Shown in pieces: positions 8,669 to 17,838 of a stretch of DNA of 64,000 nucleotides. The stretch is from CAVROP01 sp050012175 (GTDB lineage: Bacteria > Acidobacteriota > Terriglobia > UBA7540). The notes below the pieces were generated by a model. That model had not been told where the DNA came from and did not search any database. It worked only from the letters and a program-made list of their open reading frames with translations. Both the position numbers and the translations under genes were made by a program. The DNA is taken from NCBI GenBank assembly GCA_050012175.1, contig JBEKHR010000016.1:1-64000 (forward strand), given 5' to 3'. Every line of letters begins with the position of its first letter. Positions within the stretch are counted from its first letter, which is position 1.

Positions 8669-9577
8669 TTAACTGACCCGCCGGCGCAGCCCTCGCGGCA
8701 AGTAATGAAGAGCGCGCAAAGCAACTGGCCTCAGTGCGTGGGGCATGAAACGCCTCAGCAGTGCGTCAAAGCGACCTCGATGGCGATATTGGATAGTAGC
8801 ATCCAGTAAATCTACTTGCTCCGCACTTAAGCGCCAATCCGATGCGGCGCAATTGTCGAGAATGTGCTCCTCAGAGTTGCCTTTGGGAACAGCCACAATC
8901 CCCTCTTTGCACAGGCACCAGTTGAGAGCTATTTGCGCAGGTGATTTGCCGATCTCACGCGAAAACTGGTCAAGAACACCGGCAGGGTCACAATCCCTGA
9001 TGCGATCCAGGCCCCGCGCCAGCGGACTGTAGGCTATCACGGTTATGTGATTAGCCTGACAGTATGGCAGGAGGCCTTTCTCGATGGTTCGATCAATGAG
9101 GTTATATCGAACCTGATTGGACACGATGGGGTGCGTGCGAAGCGCCCTCTGGGCTTCCTCGAGCTGGGCCACAGAGAAATTGCTGACGCCGACAAACCTC
9201 ACTTTTCCCACGTCCACGAGGTCTGCCAGCGCATCCATGGTTTCCTGTATAGGAATTGCCGGATTAGGTCCATGAAGCTGCAAAAGGTCAATCGTGTCTA
9301 TGCCCAACCGTTGCAGGCTGGCGTCGACCGATGTCCTGAGACGGGCGCGGCGAAAATTCTCGGGTGACACCTTGGTGGCGACGAACACGTGGTCCCGCAG
9401 TCCTTTCAGAGCCTCGCCGACGACCCGCTCGGTTCCATACGACTCAGCAGTATCAATAAAAAGAGCCCCTGCCTCGAGACCGCGCCTCAGCGGGTTTGGG
9501 CCCCCGTGGTAATCCCATGTCCCGATGCCAACTTCGGGTAGAAAAACCCCGGTCCGCCCTAATTCTTTGACCATCAT
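8669..9577 (-). CDS. Aldo/keto reductase
   Basis: A TIM-barrel NAD(P)H-dependent oxidoreductase. The catalytic tetrad is visible: Asp and Tyr in FIDTAESYG, Lys in VATKVS and His in LLQLHGPN. The GVSNFS motif after strand 6 and the cofactor segment near VPKGNSEEHI are typical. I prefer the ATG at 9577 (giving MMVKELGRTG) over 9640, because the first 21 residues of the longer form have no counterpart in the family. Around 302 residues is normal. In this context it probably reduces a keto or aldehyde group on a nucleotide sugar or on a small acid used for decoration. The C-terminal 30 residues are basic and slightly longer than usual. Confidence 0.87.
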   Translation of the reverse strand: MMVKELGRTGVFLPEVGIGTWDYHGGPNPLRRGLEAGALFIDTAESYGTERVVGEALKGLRDHVFVATKVSPENFRRARLRTSVDASLQRLGIDTIDLLQLHGPNPAIPIQETMDALADLVDVGKVRFVGVSNFSVAQLEEAQRALRTHPIVSNQVRYNLIDRTIEKGLLPYCQANHITVIAYSPLARGLDRIRDCDPAGVLDQFSREIGKSPAQIALNWCLCKEGIVAVPKGNSEEHILDNCAASDWRLSAEQVDLLDATIQYRHRGRFDALLRRFMPHALRPVALRALHYLPRGLRRRVS

Positions 9578-9659
9578 GCTGCTATGTGTAGCACTGCATC
9601 CTTGAGGCAAGGCCTTCAAAGCTTGGCTTACTGTTGACAATCCTTGTAATCACTACGTT

Positions 9660-10199
9660 TCAGGGCAAATTAGTCTCGGCCGTGCCGACCTGAGAATGAT
9701 GTCGCCGTCGCGGTCTTATGCCACGAACGAATTCCTCGTAAGTTTGCTTGGCAGTCAGAGGAACGGTTGCCACTCCCAGAGCCTGCGCGGGCGGGCATCC
9801 CCAAAGAGCATGGGGTGGCACGTTTCTGCTCACGACGGTACCTGCGCGTATGACTGCTCCTTCACCAATCCGCACGTTCGGCAAAATGACACAGTGCGGT
9901 CCAATGAACACGTTGCTTTCAACGATTACTTTACCGTTGCTTTTCGGCCTCCTGGGCCCCCAGTAAAAGTGAGTGAAGATAGAGGTTCTAAGACCAATGG
10001 TGCAGTTGTCGCCGATCGTCACAGCTTCGGGATGCAGTTCGTCGATATACACGAGCTGGGCAATCCAAACGTTCTTTCCGATTTTCACCCCACGCAGGCG
10101 ATGCAACCACGGCCGAAAGGTACCTCCCCCTGGGATTACGAAGGCTACTTTGTGAATTAACCTACCAAGGATGCTTAGGAACATCGGGAGCCTCTCCAT
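9660..10199 (-). CDS. Left-handed beta-helix acyltransferase (WcaF/CysE type)
   Basis: A hexapeptide-repeat O- or N-acyltransferase. Residues about 35-150 show the imperfect hexapeptides (VKIGKNVWIAQ, VTIGDNCTIG, VFIGPHCVILPNVRIGEGAVI) and the loop with conserved His found in WcaF-type enzymes that use acetyl-CoA. Its 179 residues fit single-domain members. It is in the run of genes between the ATP-grasp and aldo/keto reductase genes, so it probably acetylates the sugar modified by that module. The acceptor is not predictable. Confidence 0.85.
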   Translation of the reverse strand: MERLPMFLSILGRLIHKVAFVIPGGGTFRPWLHRLRGVKIGKNVWIAQLVYIDELHPEAVTIGDNCTIGLRTSIFTHFYWGPRRPKSNGKVIVESNVFIGPHCVILPNVRIGEGAVIRAGTVVSRNVPPHALWGCPPAQALGVATVPLTAKQTYEEFVRGIRPRRRHHSQVGTAETNLP

Positions 10200-10215
10200 T
10201 CGTGTGGTAACGGCG

Positions 10216-10386
10216 TCAGCGGAGATGGGTCGTTAGCCGACATGCCTGTACAAAAAGGGTTCCGGCCCTTGCTAGGAGATCATTAGGCAAGTGCCCGAGA
10301 ATCCGTCGCACAATGTGAGTGTTCCGGTCGACGCTCGCAAGATCGCCCGCGACTGCACCGTATCTCCAGTACGTCAAACCGGACAT
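10216..10386 (-). CDS. Possible 56-residue protein, unknown
   Basis: A short open frame starting MSGLTYWRYGAVAGDLASVD fills the gap between the ATP-grasp gene (24 bases upstream) and the acyltransferase gene (17 bases downstream). The ATG is preceded by GGAG at a suitable distance. I recognise no family. The product would be basic, with no clear membrane segment. It could be a small real gene or the tail of a lost one. Confidence 0.35.
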   Translation of the reverse strand: MSGLTYWRYGAVAGDLASVDRNTHIVRRILGHLPNDLLARAGTLFVQACRLTTHLR

Positions 10387-10409
10387 TGCTCCAAAGCTAT
10401 AACGTCAAC

Positions 10410-11633
10410 TCAAAAGCCCCTTTTGAGGGCCAAATAAGGAACCAGGGCGAGCTCCACCAGACCGGGCATTGGATCCTCTCGACTGAAAACAGATTCGATA
10501 TCAAACCCCACCAATGATCGCAAGTACAATCGCCAACTCTGCCGGCCGCCAAGAATCTCTAGCACCCCAGTGGGCACATCGGTAATCAGGCGGATCCACT
10601 TTACCCCGGGGCGGCCACGCCTGAGCTCCACATGCTCCCCGACCTGGTCGGCATACAGCATAAGCGGGAAATCCACGCCGGCCCCCGAACCCAGTGTGTG
10701 ATAGCCCCAGGTACGCCCGTTGACATCGAGCAGCTTGTACTGTTGGTCACGCGGGTCAAGCTTATACTCCAATTCCACGAGTCCGTAATAGTCGATCGCT
10801 CGCAGAAAACGCTCTGACAGATCCTCCAGAAGCGGGAGTTCGACAGTCTCAACGTAAGTGCTCGAGCGGCCGAATTCTGGGGGGTGTTGGCGGGCCCTTC
10901 GAACAACCATGCTCCCCAACGCCCGGCCCTCCTTGGAAAAAGCGCAGTAGGCAAACTGCTGGCGGCCATCACCCGGGATCAAACCCTGAATCATCACCTC
11001 GCCCGGTCCGACCAGCGCGGCTGCGCGTTGAAACAATTCCCGCAGCTCGGCGCGGCTGTTTGCGCGCCAAGCTTTGGCCTTGGTGCTATAGATGAAGTGC
11101 TCTTTGATTGCGGGCTTGATGACGAAAGGAGGGTCTGCGTCGATGTTCTCCAAATCAGAGATGTCTCTTACATACCAGGTAGACGGGGTGGGTATGCCCA
11201 ACTCATTGGCGCGGCGGTAGGTATTGCGCTTATCCCAGAACCATTGCGTTGTATCCCAGGCCGGCGTCGGCACGCGGAAAAAACCCGTCAAAGATGATCG
11301 GTAGCGCGCGATGGCAGCAACCGTTTCGTCTCGAGTCGGGTAAAGCACCCAACCCTTGAGATCCAACCGGCGGCCTATCTCTAGGATATGATCGACCGTC
11401 TGCTTCTCGTCGCGGAGACTGTCCACCGGCACGGCATGGGTTGTGTATTTCGAGAAACGCGCGATGGAGCGCTCGTCGTCAATGACGCAGACGGGCACCT
11501 TCCGCCGTCCGAGGCTGCGAACGATCCCGAGCCCCTGGTAATCCCCGCCCACCACTACTGCACCGACTGTTTTTTCCGAGCGTCCAGCCGGAACGTAGGG
11601 AGTTTCGAAGGGTTGGGTCATCGTTGCCGGCAT
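10410..11633 (-). CDS. ATP-grasp domain protein, carboxylate-amine ligase-like
   Basis: An ATP-grasp fold enzyme, which generally forms an acyl-phosphate and joins it to an amine or thiol. The N-terminal pre-ATP-grasp domain (GAVVVGGDYQGLGIVRSL, then a DETVAAIARY segment) is followed by nucleotide-binding strands (PFVIKPAIKEH, EVMIQGLIPG) and a metal-binding end (VELEYKLD...YKLLDVNGRTWG). The ATG at 11633 has GAGGGA about seven bases upstream and lies 9 bases beyond the upstream FAD gene, so the two are probably cotranscribed. Related proteins in polysaccharide loci are usually annotated only as ATP-grasp. I infer an amide- or ester-forming role in decoration. Confidence 0.85.
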   Translation of the reverse strand: MPATMTQPFETPYVPAGRSEKTVGAVVVGGDYQGLGIVRSLGRRKVPVCVIDDERSIARFSKYTTHAVPVDSLRDEKQTVDHILEIGRRLDLKGWVLYPTRDETVAAIARYRSSLTGFFRVPTPAWDTTQWFWDKRNTYRRANELGIPTPSTWYVRDISDLENIDADPPFVIKPAIKEHFIYSTKAKAWRANSRAELRELFQRAAALVGPGEVMIQGLIPGDGRQQFAYCAFSKEGRALGSMVVRRARQHPPEFGRSSTYVETVELPLLEDLSERFLRAIDYYGLVELEYKLDPRDQQYKLLDVNGRTWGYHTLGSGAGVDFPLMLYADQVGEHVELRRGRPGVKWIRLITDVPTGVLEILGGRQSWRLYLRSLVGFDIESVFSREDPMPGLVELALVPYLALKRGF

Positions 11634-11642
11634 GCAGGTCCC

Positions 11643-12869
11643 TCACGCCCGTGGCGCGTTGGCATCTTTCCCAGTGATACAGCGGAGCAACGCACGCGAG
11701 GCATAGCGCGTACCAGAAACAAATTGCATCAGGGGGCCGAAGCTCCAGGCGGCTGGCGCGCCAAGAAAATGCAGTCCTGGCACCAACGATTCGAGTCCTT
11801 CTTTCAGCAAAGGGAACCCGTTGGAACGACGAAGGGACTGCGCGAGCTCCGGTGCAAGGAACCCATACTTAGAAATATCGACCTTGTAGCCGGTACCCAG
11901 AAGAATATGATCAACCGTTCGCTCACTTCCGTCGTGCAGGCGGACCTTCACCTGCTCGCCCACTACAGCAGCGGACACGACAGAAGATCCCAGCCGAATC
12001 GGGACGTCTTTGAGCCGATTCACCAACCAGCGTGCCCCGGCCGGCCGGGTAGCCCGCTCTCGGAGCTTGTCTTGAAGGACAAGAGGCAACCGCCGGACCA
12101 GATCGGGCCGTGCAAGGAGTTGACTGATGCCCGCCGGCCCAACGTCCGTTGGCGCGTAAAGTAGCTCCTTGGTGAGTTTCCCCAACCTATAATGGAGCGT
12201 CTTGGAAGCCCACCCCTGGAGCCAGTGGATCCGTGGCGACTTCGCGACGATTTCGACTTCCGCGTGGGCTTCATGAAGCAGCGCACCTGATTCGAGCGCC
12301 CTCTGCCCCCCTCCGACAACAAGAACCCGCTTTCCGGCGAACTTCTGAAAGTCATGGTGCTCCGAGGTATGCGTGGCAAGCGAGGCTGGGAGGCCGTCGA
12401 ACTCAGGCGGCCGTTTAGCGAACGAACCAATACCCGCGGCAATGACCACGCACCGTGAGCCAAACGACCCACCCCCTGCGACATGGAGGCGAAAGCCTGT
12501 TGGCGCGGCCTCGACCCGGGTGACTTTCCGCTGGTCGACGTCAGGCACCGCTTGGCACTGGAACCACCGGCCATACTGGATGAACTGGTCAAGAGGCACA
12601 GGGGCTGAGAATTGATGGCCGCTTGCTGCCTGGTATGCTTCCAGCGTTAGCAAACTGTTCGGATCCGCGATATGCGTCGCAGTCCAAGCAGAGCGGAGAA
12701 ACATGCCGACCGGCATGTTGTCGTTCCAAAAGGACATGGGCACGCCGAACACGCGAACTTCCAGGCCTTTTAGTTTGCGTAAATGTGCGGCCGCGGACAG
12801 TCCGTAAGGACCGGCGCCGACGATCGCCACATCGCACATAGTCATTGCTGTTCCACTCTCAGGATTCAC
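11643..12869 (-). CDS. FAD/NAD(P)-dependent oxidoreductase (flavin monooxygenase-like)
   Basis: A two-dinucleotide-domain flavoprotein. The FAD motif VAIVGAGPYGLSAA is near the N-terminus, and a second Rossmann motif (VLVVGGGQRALESG) lies near residue 195. A late LLGTGYKVD segment is typical of flavin monooxygenases and lysine N-hydroxylase-like proteins. The start could be the GTG at 12869, or ATGs at 12845 or 12839; the last gives MCDVAIVGAG. It is tightly linked to the ATP-grasp gene. One possible role is oxidation of an amine or hydroxyl on the modified sugar or its acyl donor. The substrate is unknown. Confidence 0.82.
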   Translation of the reverse strand: MNPESGTAMTMCDVAIVGAGPYGLSAAAHLRKLKGLEVRVFGVPMSFWNDNMPVGMFLRSAWTATHIADPNSLLTLEAYQAASGHQFSAPVPLDQFIQYGRWFQCQAVPDVDQRKVTRVEAAPTGFRLHVAGGGSFGSRCVVIAAGIGSFAKRPPEFDGLPASLATHTSEHHDFQKFAGKRVLVVGGGQRALESGALLHEAHAEVEIVAKSPRIHWLQGWASKTLHYRLGKLTKELLYAPTDVGPAGISQLLARPDLVRRLPLVLQDKLRERATRPAGARWLVNRLKDVPIRLGSSVVSAAVVGEQVKVRLHDGSERTVDHILLGTGYKVDISKYGFLAPELAQSLRRSNGFPLLKEGLESLVPGLHFLGAPAAWSFGPLMQFVSGTRYASRALLRCITGKDANAPRA

Positions 12870-12933
12870 CCTTCCACTCGCCTGCCGTGTCGCGCCGTCG
12901 TCCCAGGGCCTGCAAGTGTGCTCCTGACTGTCC

Positions 12934-13653
12934 TCATCTGGCGAGCACCAGCAGGCTGTATCCCCCCAGAACCCGAACCGTCAAGTCCTGATGAATCGCG
13001 AAACAAATCTTCCTGGGCAGTACGGCGATTTTCTGGATAGTCTGCTTTGCGAGTTCGATGCATCGGGGCGTGTAGAAATAGTCCAGCAGCTCGTAGCCCA
13101 CGTCTTTCAGCGTCTCCAGAGCTGTTTCCTTGGTGAAGTACTGGATGTGTCCATAAAGCTCGCGGCGTGTCAGGAGACCTCGTTTGCGGAGCACAGCCTG
13201 TACGCTCAAGTCCAGCGGAAAGTGGAAAATCTTCAAATCACTCTTCGGCCGGATTCCGTTCAGAAATCCGAAGTAGTCTTCCACATGCTCGATGACGTCG
13301 AGCACCAGGATCGTATCGAAAAAAGTGCCTTCCTCCCCGCTGATATCGGCCAGTTTAAACTGAAGCCTTTCATTTGCCTTGCTCTTGCACATCTCCAAAG
13401 CCTGCGGCGAGATTTCGTAACCCCAGAGACTACACGCATTGTCCATCTTCTCCTGCAACAGCTTGAGCACCTCCCCTGCACCACATCCGACTTCGCAGAT
13501 GGTCTTCAGTTGCAGGCGGTTTTTCGCCAACATACGCAGGATTTGCTTGACCTTGAACGGGGATTCGTCCGCGTGCCAAAGGGGATTCCTTTCCAGGTAT
13601 CCGCCGTCCGCATACATGTTTCGATCGAGCACCTTGCCAGAGTTCTTTGGCAT
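12934..13653 (-). CDS. Class I SAM-dependent methyltransferase
   Basis: A methyltransferase-like protein with motif I CEVGCGAGEVLKLL, an acidic strand-2 end (GYEISPQAL) and LVLDVIEHVED as motif IV. The C-terminal part contains the YFTKETALETLKDVGYELLD segment common in sugar-locus methyltransferases. GAGGGA precedes the ATG. It follows the deacetylase-like gene by 31 bases. The likely role is O- or C-methylation of a sugar precursor or chain end. The acceptor cannot be deduced. Confidence 0.85.
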   Translation of the reverse strand: MPKNSGKVLDRNMYADGGYLERNPLWHADESPFKVKQILRMLAKNRLQLKTICEVGCGAGEVLKLLQEKMDNACSLWGYEISPQALEMCKSKANERLQFKLADISGEEGTFFDTILVLDVIEHVEDYFGFLNGIRPKSDLKIFHFPLDLSVQAVLRKRGLLTRRELYGHIQYFTKETALETLKDVGYELLDYFYTPRCIELAKQTIQKIAVLPRKICFAIHQDLTVRVLGGYSLLVLAR

Positions 13654-13684
13654 CCGGGGTCCCTCAACCGAGGCGGGAATTTCT

Positions 13685-15148
13685 TCAGCGTGCCAGGCTG
13701 TAAGTCACTGCGTCTCCTGCAAGTGAAGCATAAGCCACGCGAGCGCGTTCTTTGCTTGGTCCCTCCACGCGCCATTCGCCGTTTCCTTGCACAAGCTCCA
13801 TCTTGCTTCTTTCTCTCCACCAGTTGGCCACGTCCCTGGGCAGAGGGGTCCAGACGCAGTCCTCCGCCCGCAACCGGGCCAAATGATCGAGTAAAGCCCT
13901 GTAAGTATCCCGCGCCCGTTGCTCCCTGATGTAATCCGGATGAACGATGAAGCTAATCAACCCGTGTTTTTCCCGGACCAAGGCAATTTGCTTTTTCCAC
14001 AGGTCGATGGAGTAGTCACCGAGAATCTGAAAGAGTGTGTAGTCCTGGGTACAGGTAAGTGGGAGCTCGACGATCTTTCCGATGAAGTAGGGCATTACCG
14101 TGCAGCAGCCACCGCGCTGAGGGTCGAGATGCCCCACGTTGGGAATCGACATGTCATAGGAAAACTCGAAAGCGTCGTACCAGTCCGCGTTGCGGTAGAG
14201 GATCCCAGAGCGGAACCCTTTGGCTTCGAATTCCCGAACGTAGTAGTTGATGCGTTCCGCTCGGCGCAAGAACTCCCCATGGTCAGCGTACAGACGGCCA
14301 TCGTGCTTCAGGTCGTGAACATTAACTTCAAAACCACGGCTAACTATATTATTCAAGTAACTTTTTGGAACGTGGTATCGGTTCTCCGGCACAACCTGGA
14401 AGGAGCTGTGGAATCCGAACGACTCATCCAGGTCCATTAAGCGCCCGCAGACGTCCCTGCCAGGAGGGCCCTCCACATCATGGGTTATGATGGCACAGCT
14501 TCTAAAGTTATCCGGCCAGAACCAAATGAAGGGCATCTTTTCCAGGCCCTGCGCCTGCATCGCCAAGGCCAGCAACTTCTGGTGAATGCGGTCCACGGTG
14601 AAATCCACTGGCCAGGCAGGAAAGCGAATCGTATCCCAGCCTCTCAAATGTATCTTTTGAAAATGACGGCGCACTGAAACCGAAACGAATGGCCTTAGTA
14701 GATAGTACGCCTTCCTCAACATCACGTTGAAGACGCTGCCCTCCTCGCGAAAGTGAGCAGAGTAGCGCTCGCGACGCAAGTTCTCAACGACCTCACCCGC
14801 ATCAAAGGGAAGTTGAACTCCCGGCACCTTCACCTTCACATGCTCGAGAGCGTCATCGAGTTCGCCATCGGGATGTGCAGCGGTGTCAGAGTAAGTGAGC
14901 CGGCCATAGCAGGTTGTTTCCCTTCCGAACCGAAAAAAGCCTCGTTTCTTGAATGTCGGGCCCACCGGGAGGAACCTTAGAAAATCCTTCGGGCAGCGAT
15001 AATAGTCAACTAAGGTTTGGTTGGCGGAGTCGACATTATGGCTATTTCTCGAACCAGAGACGATGGATGCCGATCTATCCTCAATTGGTTTATTCGAATT
15101 AGCTTCTCCCAAGTGCTCTCCTTGTACCGACGATAGCCACGCTGTCAC
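13685..15148 (-). CDS. Polysaccharide deacetylase-like protein
   Basis: About 487 residues. The C-terminal two thirds resemble the NodB-like carbohydrate esterase barrel: IITHDVEG (metal-binding Asp region), FHSSFQVVP, EVNVHDLKHDG and IVHPDYI. The N-terminal 190 residues (DYYRCPKDF, FGRETTCYGR, LHLRGWDTI-like segments) form a second domain that I do not recognise. That same domain recurs as broken copies at 45784-46151 and 50905-51520. The GTG start at 15148 is uncertain, because the first 45 residues look unconserved. It may remove acetyl groups from the glycan. The canonical TFDDG motif is altered, so activity is not assured. Confidence 0.7.
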   Translation of the reverse strand: MTAWLSSVQGEHLGEANSNKPIEDRSASIVSGSRNSHNVDSANQTLVDYYRCPKDFLRFLPVGPTFKKRGFFRFGRETTCYGRLTYSDTAAHPDGELDDALEHVKVKVPGVQLPFDAGEVVENLRRERYSAHFREEGSVFNVMLRKAYYLLRPFVSVSVRRHFQKIHLRGWDTIRFPAWPVDFTVDRIHQKLLALAMQAQGLEKMPFIWFWPDNFRSCAIITHDVEGPPGRDVCGRLMDLDESFGFHSSFQVVPENRYHVPKSYLNNIVSRGFEVNVHDLKHDGRLYADHGEFLRRAERINYYVREFEAKGFRSGILYRNADWYDAFEFSYDMSIPNVGHLDPQRGGCCTVMPYFIGKIVELPLTCTQDYTLFQILGDYSIDLWKKQIALVREKHGLISFIVHPDYIREQRARDTYRALLDHLARLRAEDCVWTPLPRDVANWWRERSKMELVQGNGEWRVEGPSKERARVAYASLAGDAVTYSLAR

Positions 15149-15404
15149 TCGCTTATTGTCGAGTCATAAGGTTAGAAGTTTCTATCACCCACGCCTAACT
15201 TATTCATACCCCATCTTCGGGTCGAGTCCTTTAATGTGAACTCGGAAAGCGACATGAACGGGCCGGTTTGGTTTCGTGTATTAGGTCAAGCCGGGGTGGC
15301 ATCTGCAACACTCAGGAGCGAGTTTCTGAGGCTGCCACATGGAGCCAGCACGGCTGACTGCACATTTACTGGCGCTCTGGCTCGAAACGCCGGAGCGGCT
15401 TGCA

Positions 15405-16331
15405 TTACATCCGAGCACTGTGTTCCTTCTTGGTTGTTCCGTCGAGCGACTGACGGCACAATTCCACGATCCTCCCCACCTTCTCCCAGGCAACAAGCTT
15501 GCGGTGGAACCGCTTGCGTGGCTCGACCGTCACCACCTACCGCAGCGTCCACGTCGCAAGGCTGCAAAGAAGGTGCACGCGCGGTATTTCGAATAGTCTG
15601 GCATCAGCGCGGCCATTGTCAAACCACCATCCGAGGAAGTACCTCTTCTGAATCCGGTCTTCCGAGACCGCATGATAGACGACGGCTGATGGTTCGTAAC
15701 GCAGCCTTTCGCCGGCCGCCAATATCCGGCGACCGAATTCGGTGTCCTCGCAGGGACGGAGGACCTCGCGGTTGGGGCTGGGGCCCAGAGCCGTGCGAAA
15801 CCCCTTGTGCATTTCAAATATTTTCTTTCGAAAAGCCATATTGATTCCGAAGGGAGGCCCCATAAGCTCTTTCGCTCTGTCACCCTGGCCGAAGCCAGGG
15901 AAGGGATGGCGCGCGTATGGCCCCTCGATGGACAGGCAGGTGGGAAGCGAGGAAGGCCACTGCAAAAAAATACGCCCACCTGCCCGGCCCACTCGCCGCC
16001 GTCCAAAGCATTGATCAGGTTCTGTAGCCATGCTGGCTCAACAGTCACGTCATCATCCGGGAAGGCCAGCACGTCACCCCGAGCTTCGCGACACCCAGCA
16101 TTGAGAGCAAAACCACTTGCCTGGTTGCGGTTCAAAGAGCTAACGGAAATGCCCAGGGAAGCGGCGGCAGAAGTCCTCGACAACCTCGCGCGTCTGGTCG
16201 GTCGAATTGTTGCCCACCACTAGGACCTCCCATTCTGCCCCTTCGGGAAGCGTGGAGGCTGCGACACAATTCAGTGTCTTCCCCAAACGTCGGCAACCGT
16301 TCAACGTGCACAGAATGACGGTGATGTTCAC
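15405..16331 (-). pseudogene. Frameshifted family 2 glycosyltransferase, paralogue of the next gene
   Basis: Translations in three frames rebuild a GT2 matching the intact gene at 16621-17580. The frame from 16331 gives MNITVILCTLNGCRR and ends at 16140. A second gives GDVLAFPDDDVTVEPAWLQN. A third gives GPPFGINMAFRKKIF and RLRYEPSAVVYHAVSEDRIQ. At 15537-15539 a TAG replaces Trp in what would be RW, and the same frame then continues with VEPRKRFHRKL to a TAA at 15405. At least two frameshifts plus one nonsense codon make it non-functional. It is a decayed tandem duplicate. Confidence 0.85.
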
Positions 16332-16620
16332 GGTGCGCTTCGCTCCCCGTCAAGGATGACTCGGCGAGAATAATGGCCTTAAGGTGGGTAAGTTCAGGTT
16401 AAACGATTGGTTCCCGATGGGTTATGGGGTGGAAGGCAAGGCCCACCTGCGCCTTGACAACACAAACCTCTGAGATCACCTTCGTGTATCTCCCCCACGG
16501 AACGGCAGCCTTCTCGAGCTACGAAGTAGGTTCACTCTTGCCGGCATCCCCTCGCGCCCGGGGATCATGACGCGTTTTCAACCAGTCACGGTTGAAACCC
16601 CATATCAGCTTGCCCGGCAT

Positions 16621-17580
16621 TCAGGGATTGAGTCGTCCCTTTGCCTGGGTGCTTCGGGTAAGGCGGTAGTATTCTCTGATCTCCCCGGCTGTCAGCCACA
16701 CCAGACACTTGTAATAGAATCTACGTCGCGGATTCAAGGTCAGTATCCATCGCCCCATTCTTTGGGCCATCACAATAGTCCCAAGCTGCAGAATTTTTAA
16801 GTAGGGCCGGGGTATCCCCAAGACCGCGGGCCCTCGTCCCCACTCCCGCACCAAAGCTTGGCCGTATTCGAACCACCAAGTCAAGAAGTACTCCTTTTGG
16901 ATCCGGTTATCAGGAGCGGGGTGATAGACGACGGCTGACGGTTCGTAGCGCAGCCGCTCTTTCCCGGCGATCAGCCGGCGGCCGAACTCGGTGTCCTCGT
17001 TGCTGAGCATGCTGCCAGCACATCGGCCCAAATCGGTTCGAAAGCCACCGTACTTCTCAAACATTTCTTTTCGATAGGCCATGTTAGCCCCGTAGGGAGC
17101 CCGATCAAGTTCACGCGCCTTGTCACCTAAGTCGAAGTGGGCATAAAGAATGCCCATCATGCTATACGACCCATCGAGCGCTAGCCAGTCAGGCAGTGTG
17201 AAAGTATTTGCCGGAACCGTGCGCCCTCCGGCGCCAACCCATTCGCCCTTGTCCAAAGCGGCAGTCAGGTTCTGCAGCCACGTCGGCTCGACCCTAACGT
17301 CGTCGTCCATGAAGGCAAGGACATCGCCCCGAGCCTCTCGAATTCCGGCGTTCCGCGCGTGGGACAACCCTTGGTGCGGCTCAAACACGTAGCGGAAGCG
17401 GCCGGGATATCGGCGACAATAGTCTTCGATCACGTCACGGGTTTGATCCTTGGAGTTGTTATCCACAACAACGACCTCCCACTCCACCGGGTCGGAAAAT
17501 GTCGTCGCTGCGACGCTTTCTAACGCGTGCGATAGACTCCGACAACGGTTATGCGTACAGAGGATGACTGTAATCTTCAT
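16621..17580 (-). CDS. Family 2 glycosyltransferase
   Basis: A GT-A fold inverting transferase that adds a sugar from a nucleotide donor on the cytoplasmic face. It has the N-terminal VILCTHNRC strand, the VVVVDNNSKDQT segment, FMDDDV (the DxD metal site), and a later NEDTEFGRRL acidic motif for the catalytic base. The ATG at 17580 puts the first strand at residue 2; the longer frame from 17634 adds 18 basic residues with no counterpart. Length is about 319 residues with an amphipathic basic C-terminus. Its broken duplicate lies immediately downstream. Donor and acceptor are unknown. Confidence 0.9.
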   Translation of the reverse strand: MKITVILCTHNRCRSLSHALESVAATTFSDPVEWEVVVVDNNSKDQTRDVIEDYCRRYPGRFRYVFEPHQGLSHARNAGIREARGDVLAFMDDDVRVEPTWLQNLTAALDKGEWVGAGGRTVPANTFTLPDWLALDGSYSMMGILYAHFDLGDKARELDRAPYGANMAYRKEMFEKYGGFRTDLGRCAGSMLSNEDTEFGRRLIAGKERLRYEPSAVVYHPAPDNRIQKEYFLTWWFEYGQALVREWGRGPAVLGIPRPYLKILQLGTIVMAQRMGRWILTLNPRRRFYYKCLVWLTAGEIREYYRLTRSTQAKGRLNP

Positions 17581-17616
17581 GTGTACCACACTGATGTCAG
17601 TTCCTCGTCGCCGGTG

Positions 17617-17792
17617 CTTCCCCAACTTTCGCATACGCGATAAAATGGATCACGGCCTCGATCGGATAGGTTCGAAACACATATTCGAGGATGGCTGGGT
17701 CGCCGGAGTCGCCCTCTAAGAGGGTACCCCCCTTGAACACCCAACGATGGCCGCGCCGGAGATCATCTAGGACCGATCACAAGAACGTGCAT
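17617..17792 (-). pseudogene. galE (UDP-glucose 4-epimerase) 5' remnant
   Basis: The minus strand reads MHVLVIG from 17790-17792. After a deletion and frame change it reads GHRWVFKGGTLLEGD, then ILEYVFRTYPIEAVIHFIAY and AKVGE. This is the order seen in the first 90 residues of GalE-type epimerases (Rossmann start, GHRWAV, EGD, VIHFAA..VGES). The rest of the gene is absent. It is a decayed scrap between GT2 and GT4 genes. Confidence 0.7.
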
Positions 17793-17838
17793 CAGAGCCC
17801 CCTTCCGTCAGACGATTCCGTTTTCAATGACGTCGATC

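Noticed and set aside
10410..11633. Carbamoyl-phosphate synthase or D-Ala-D-Ala ligase
   Set aside because: The fold matches ATP-grasp, but the family-specific motifs and lengths of either enzyme are missing.
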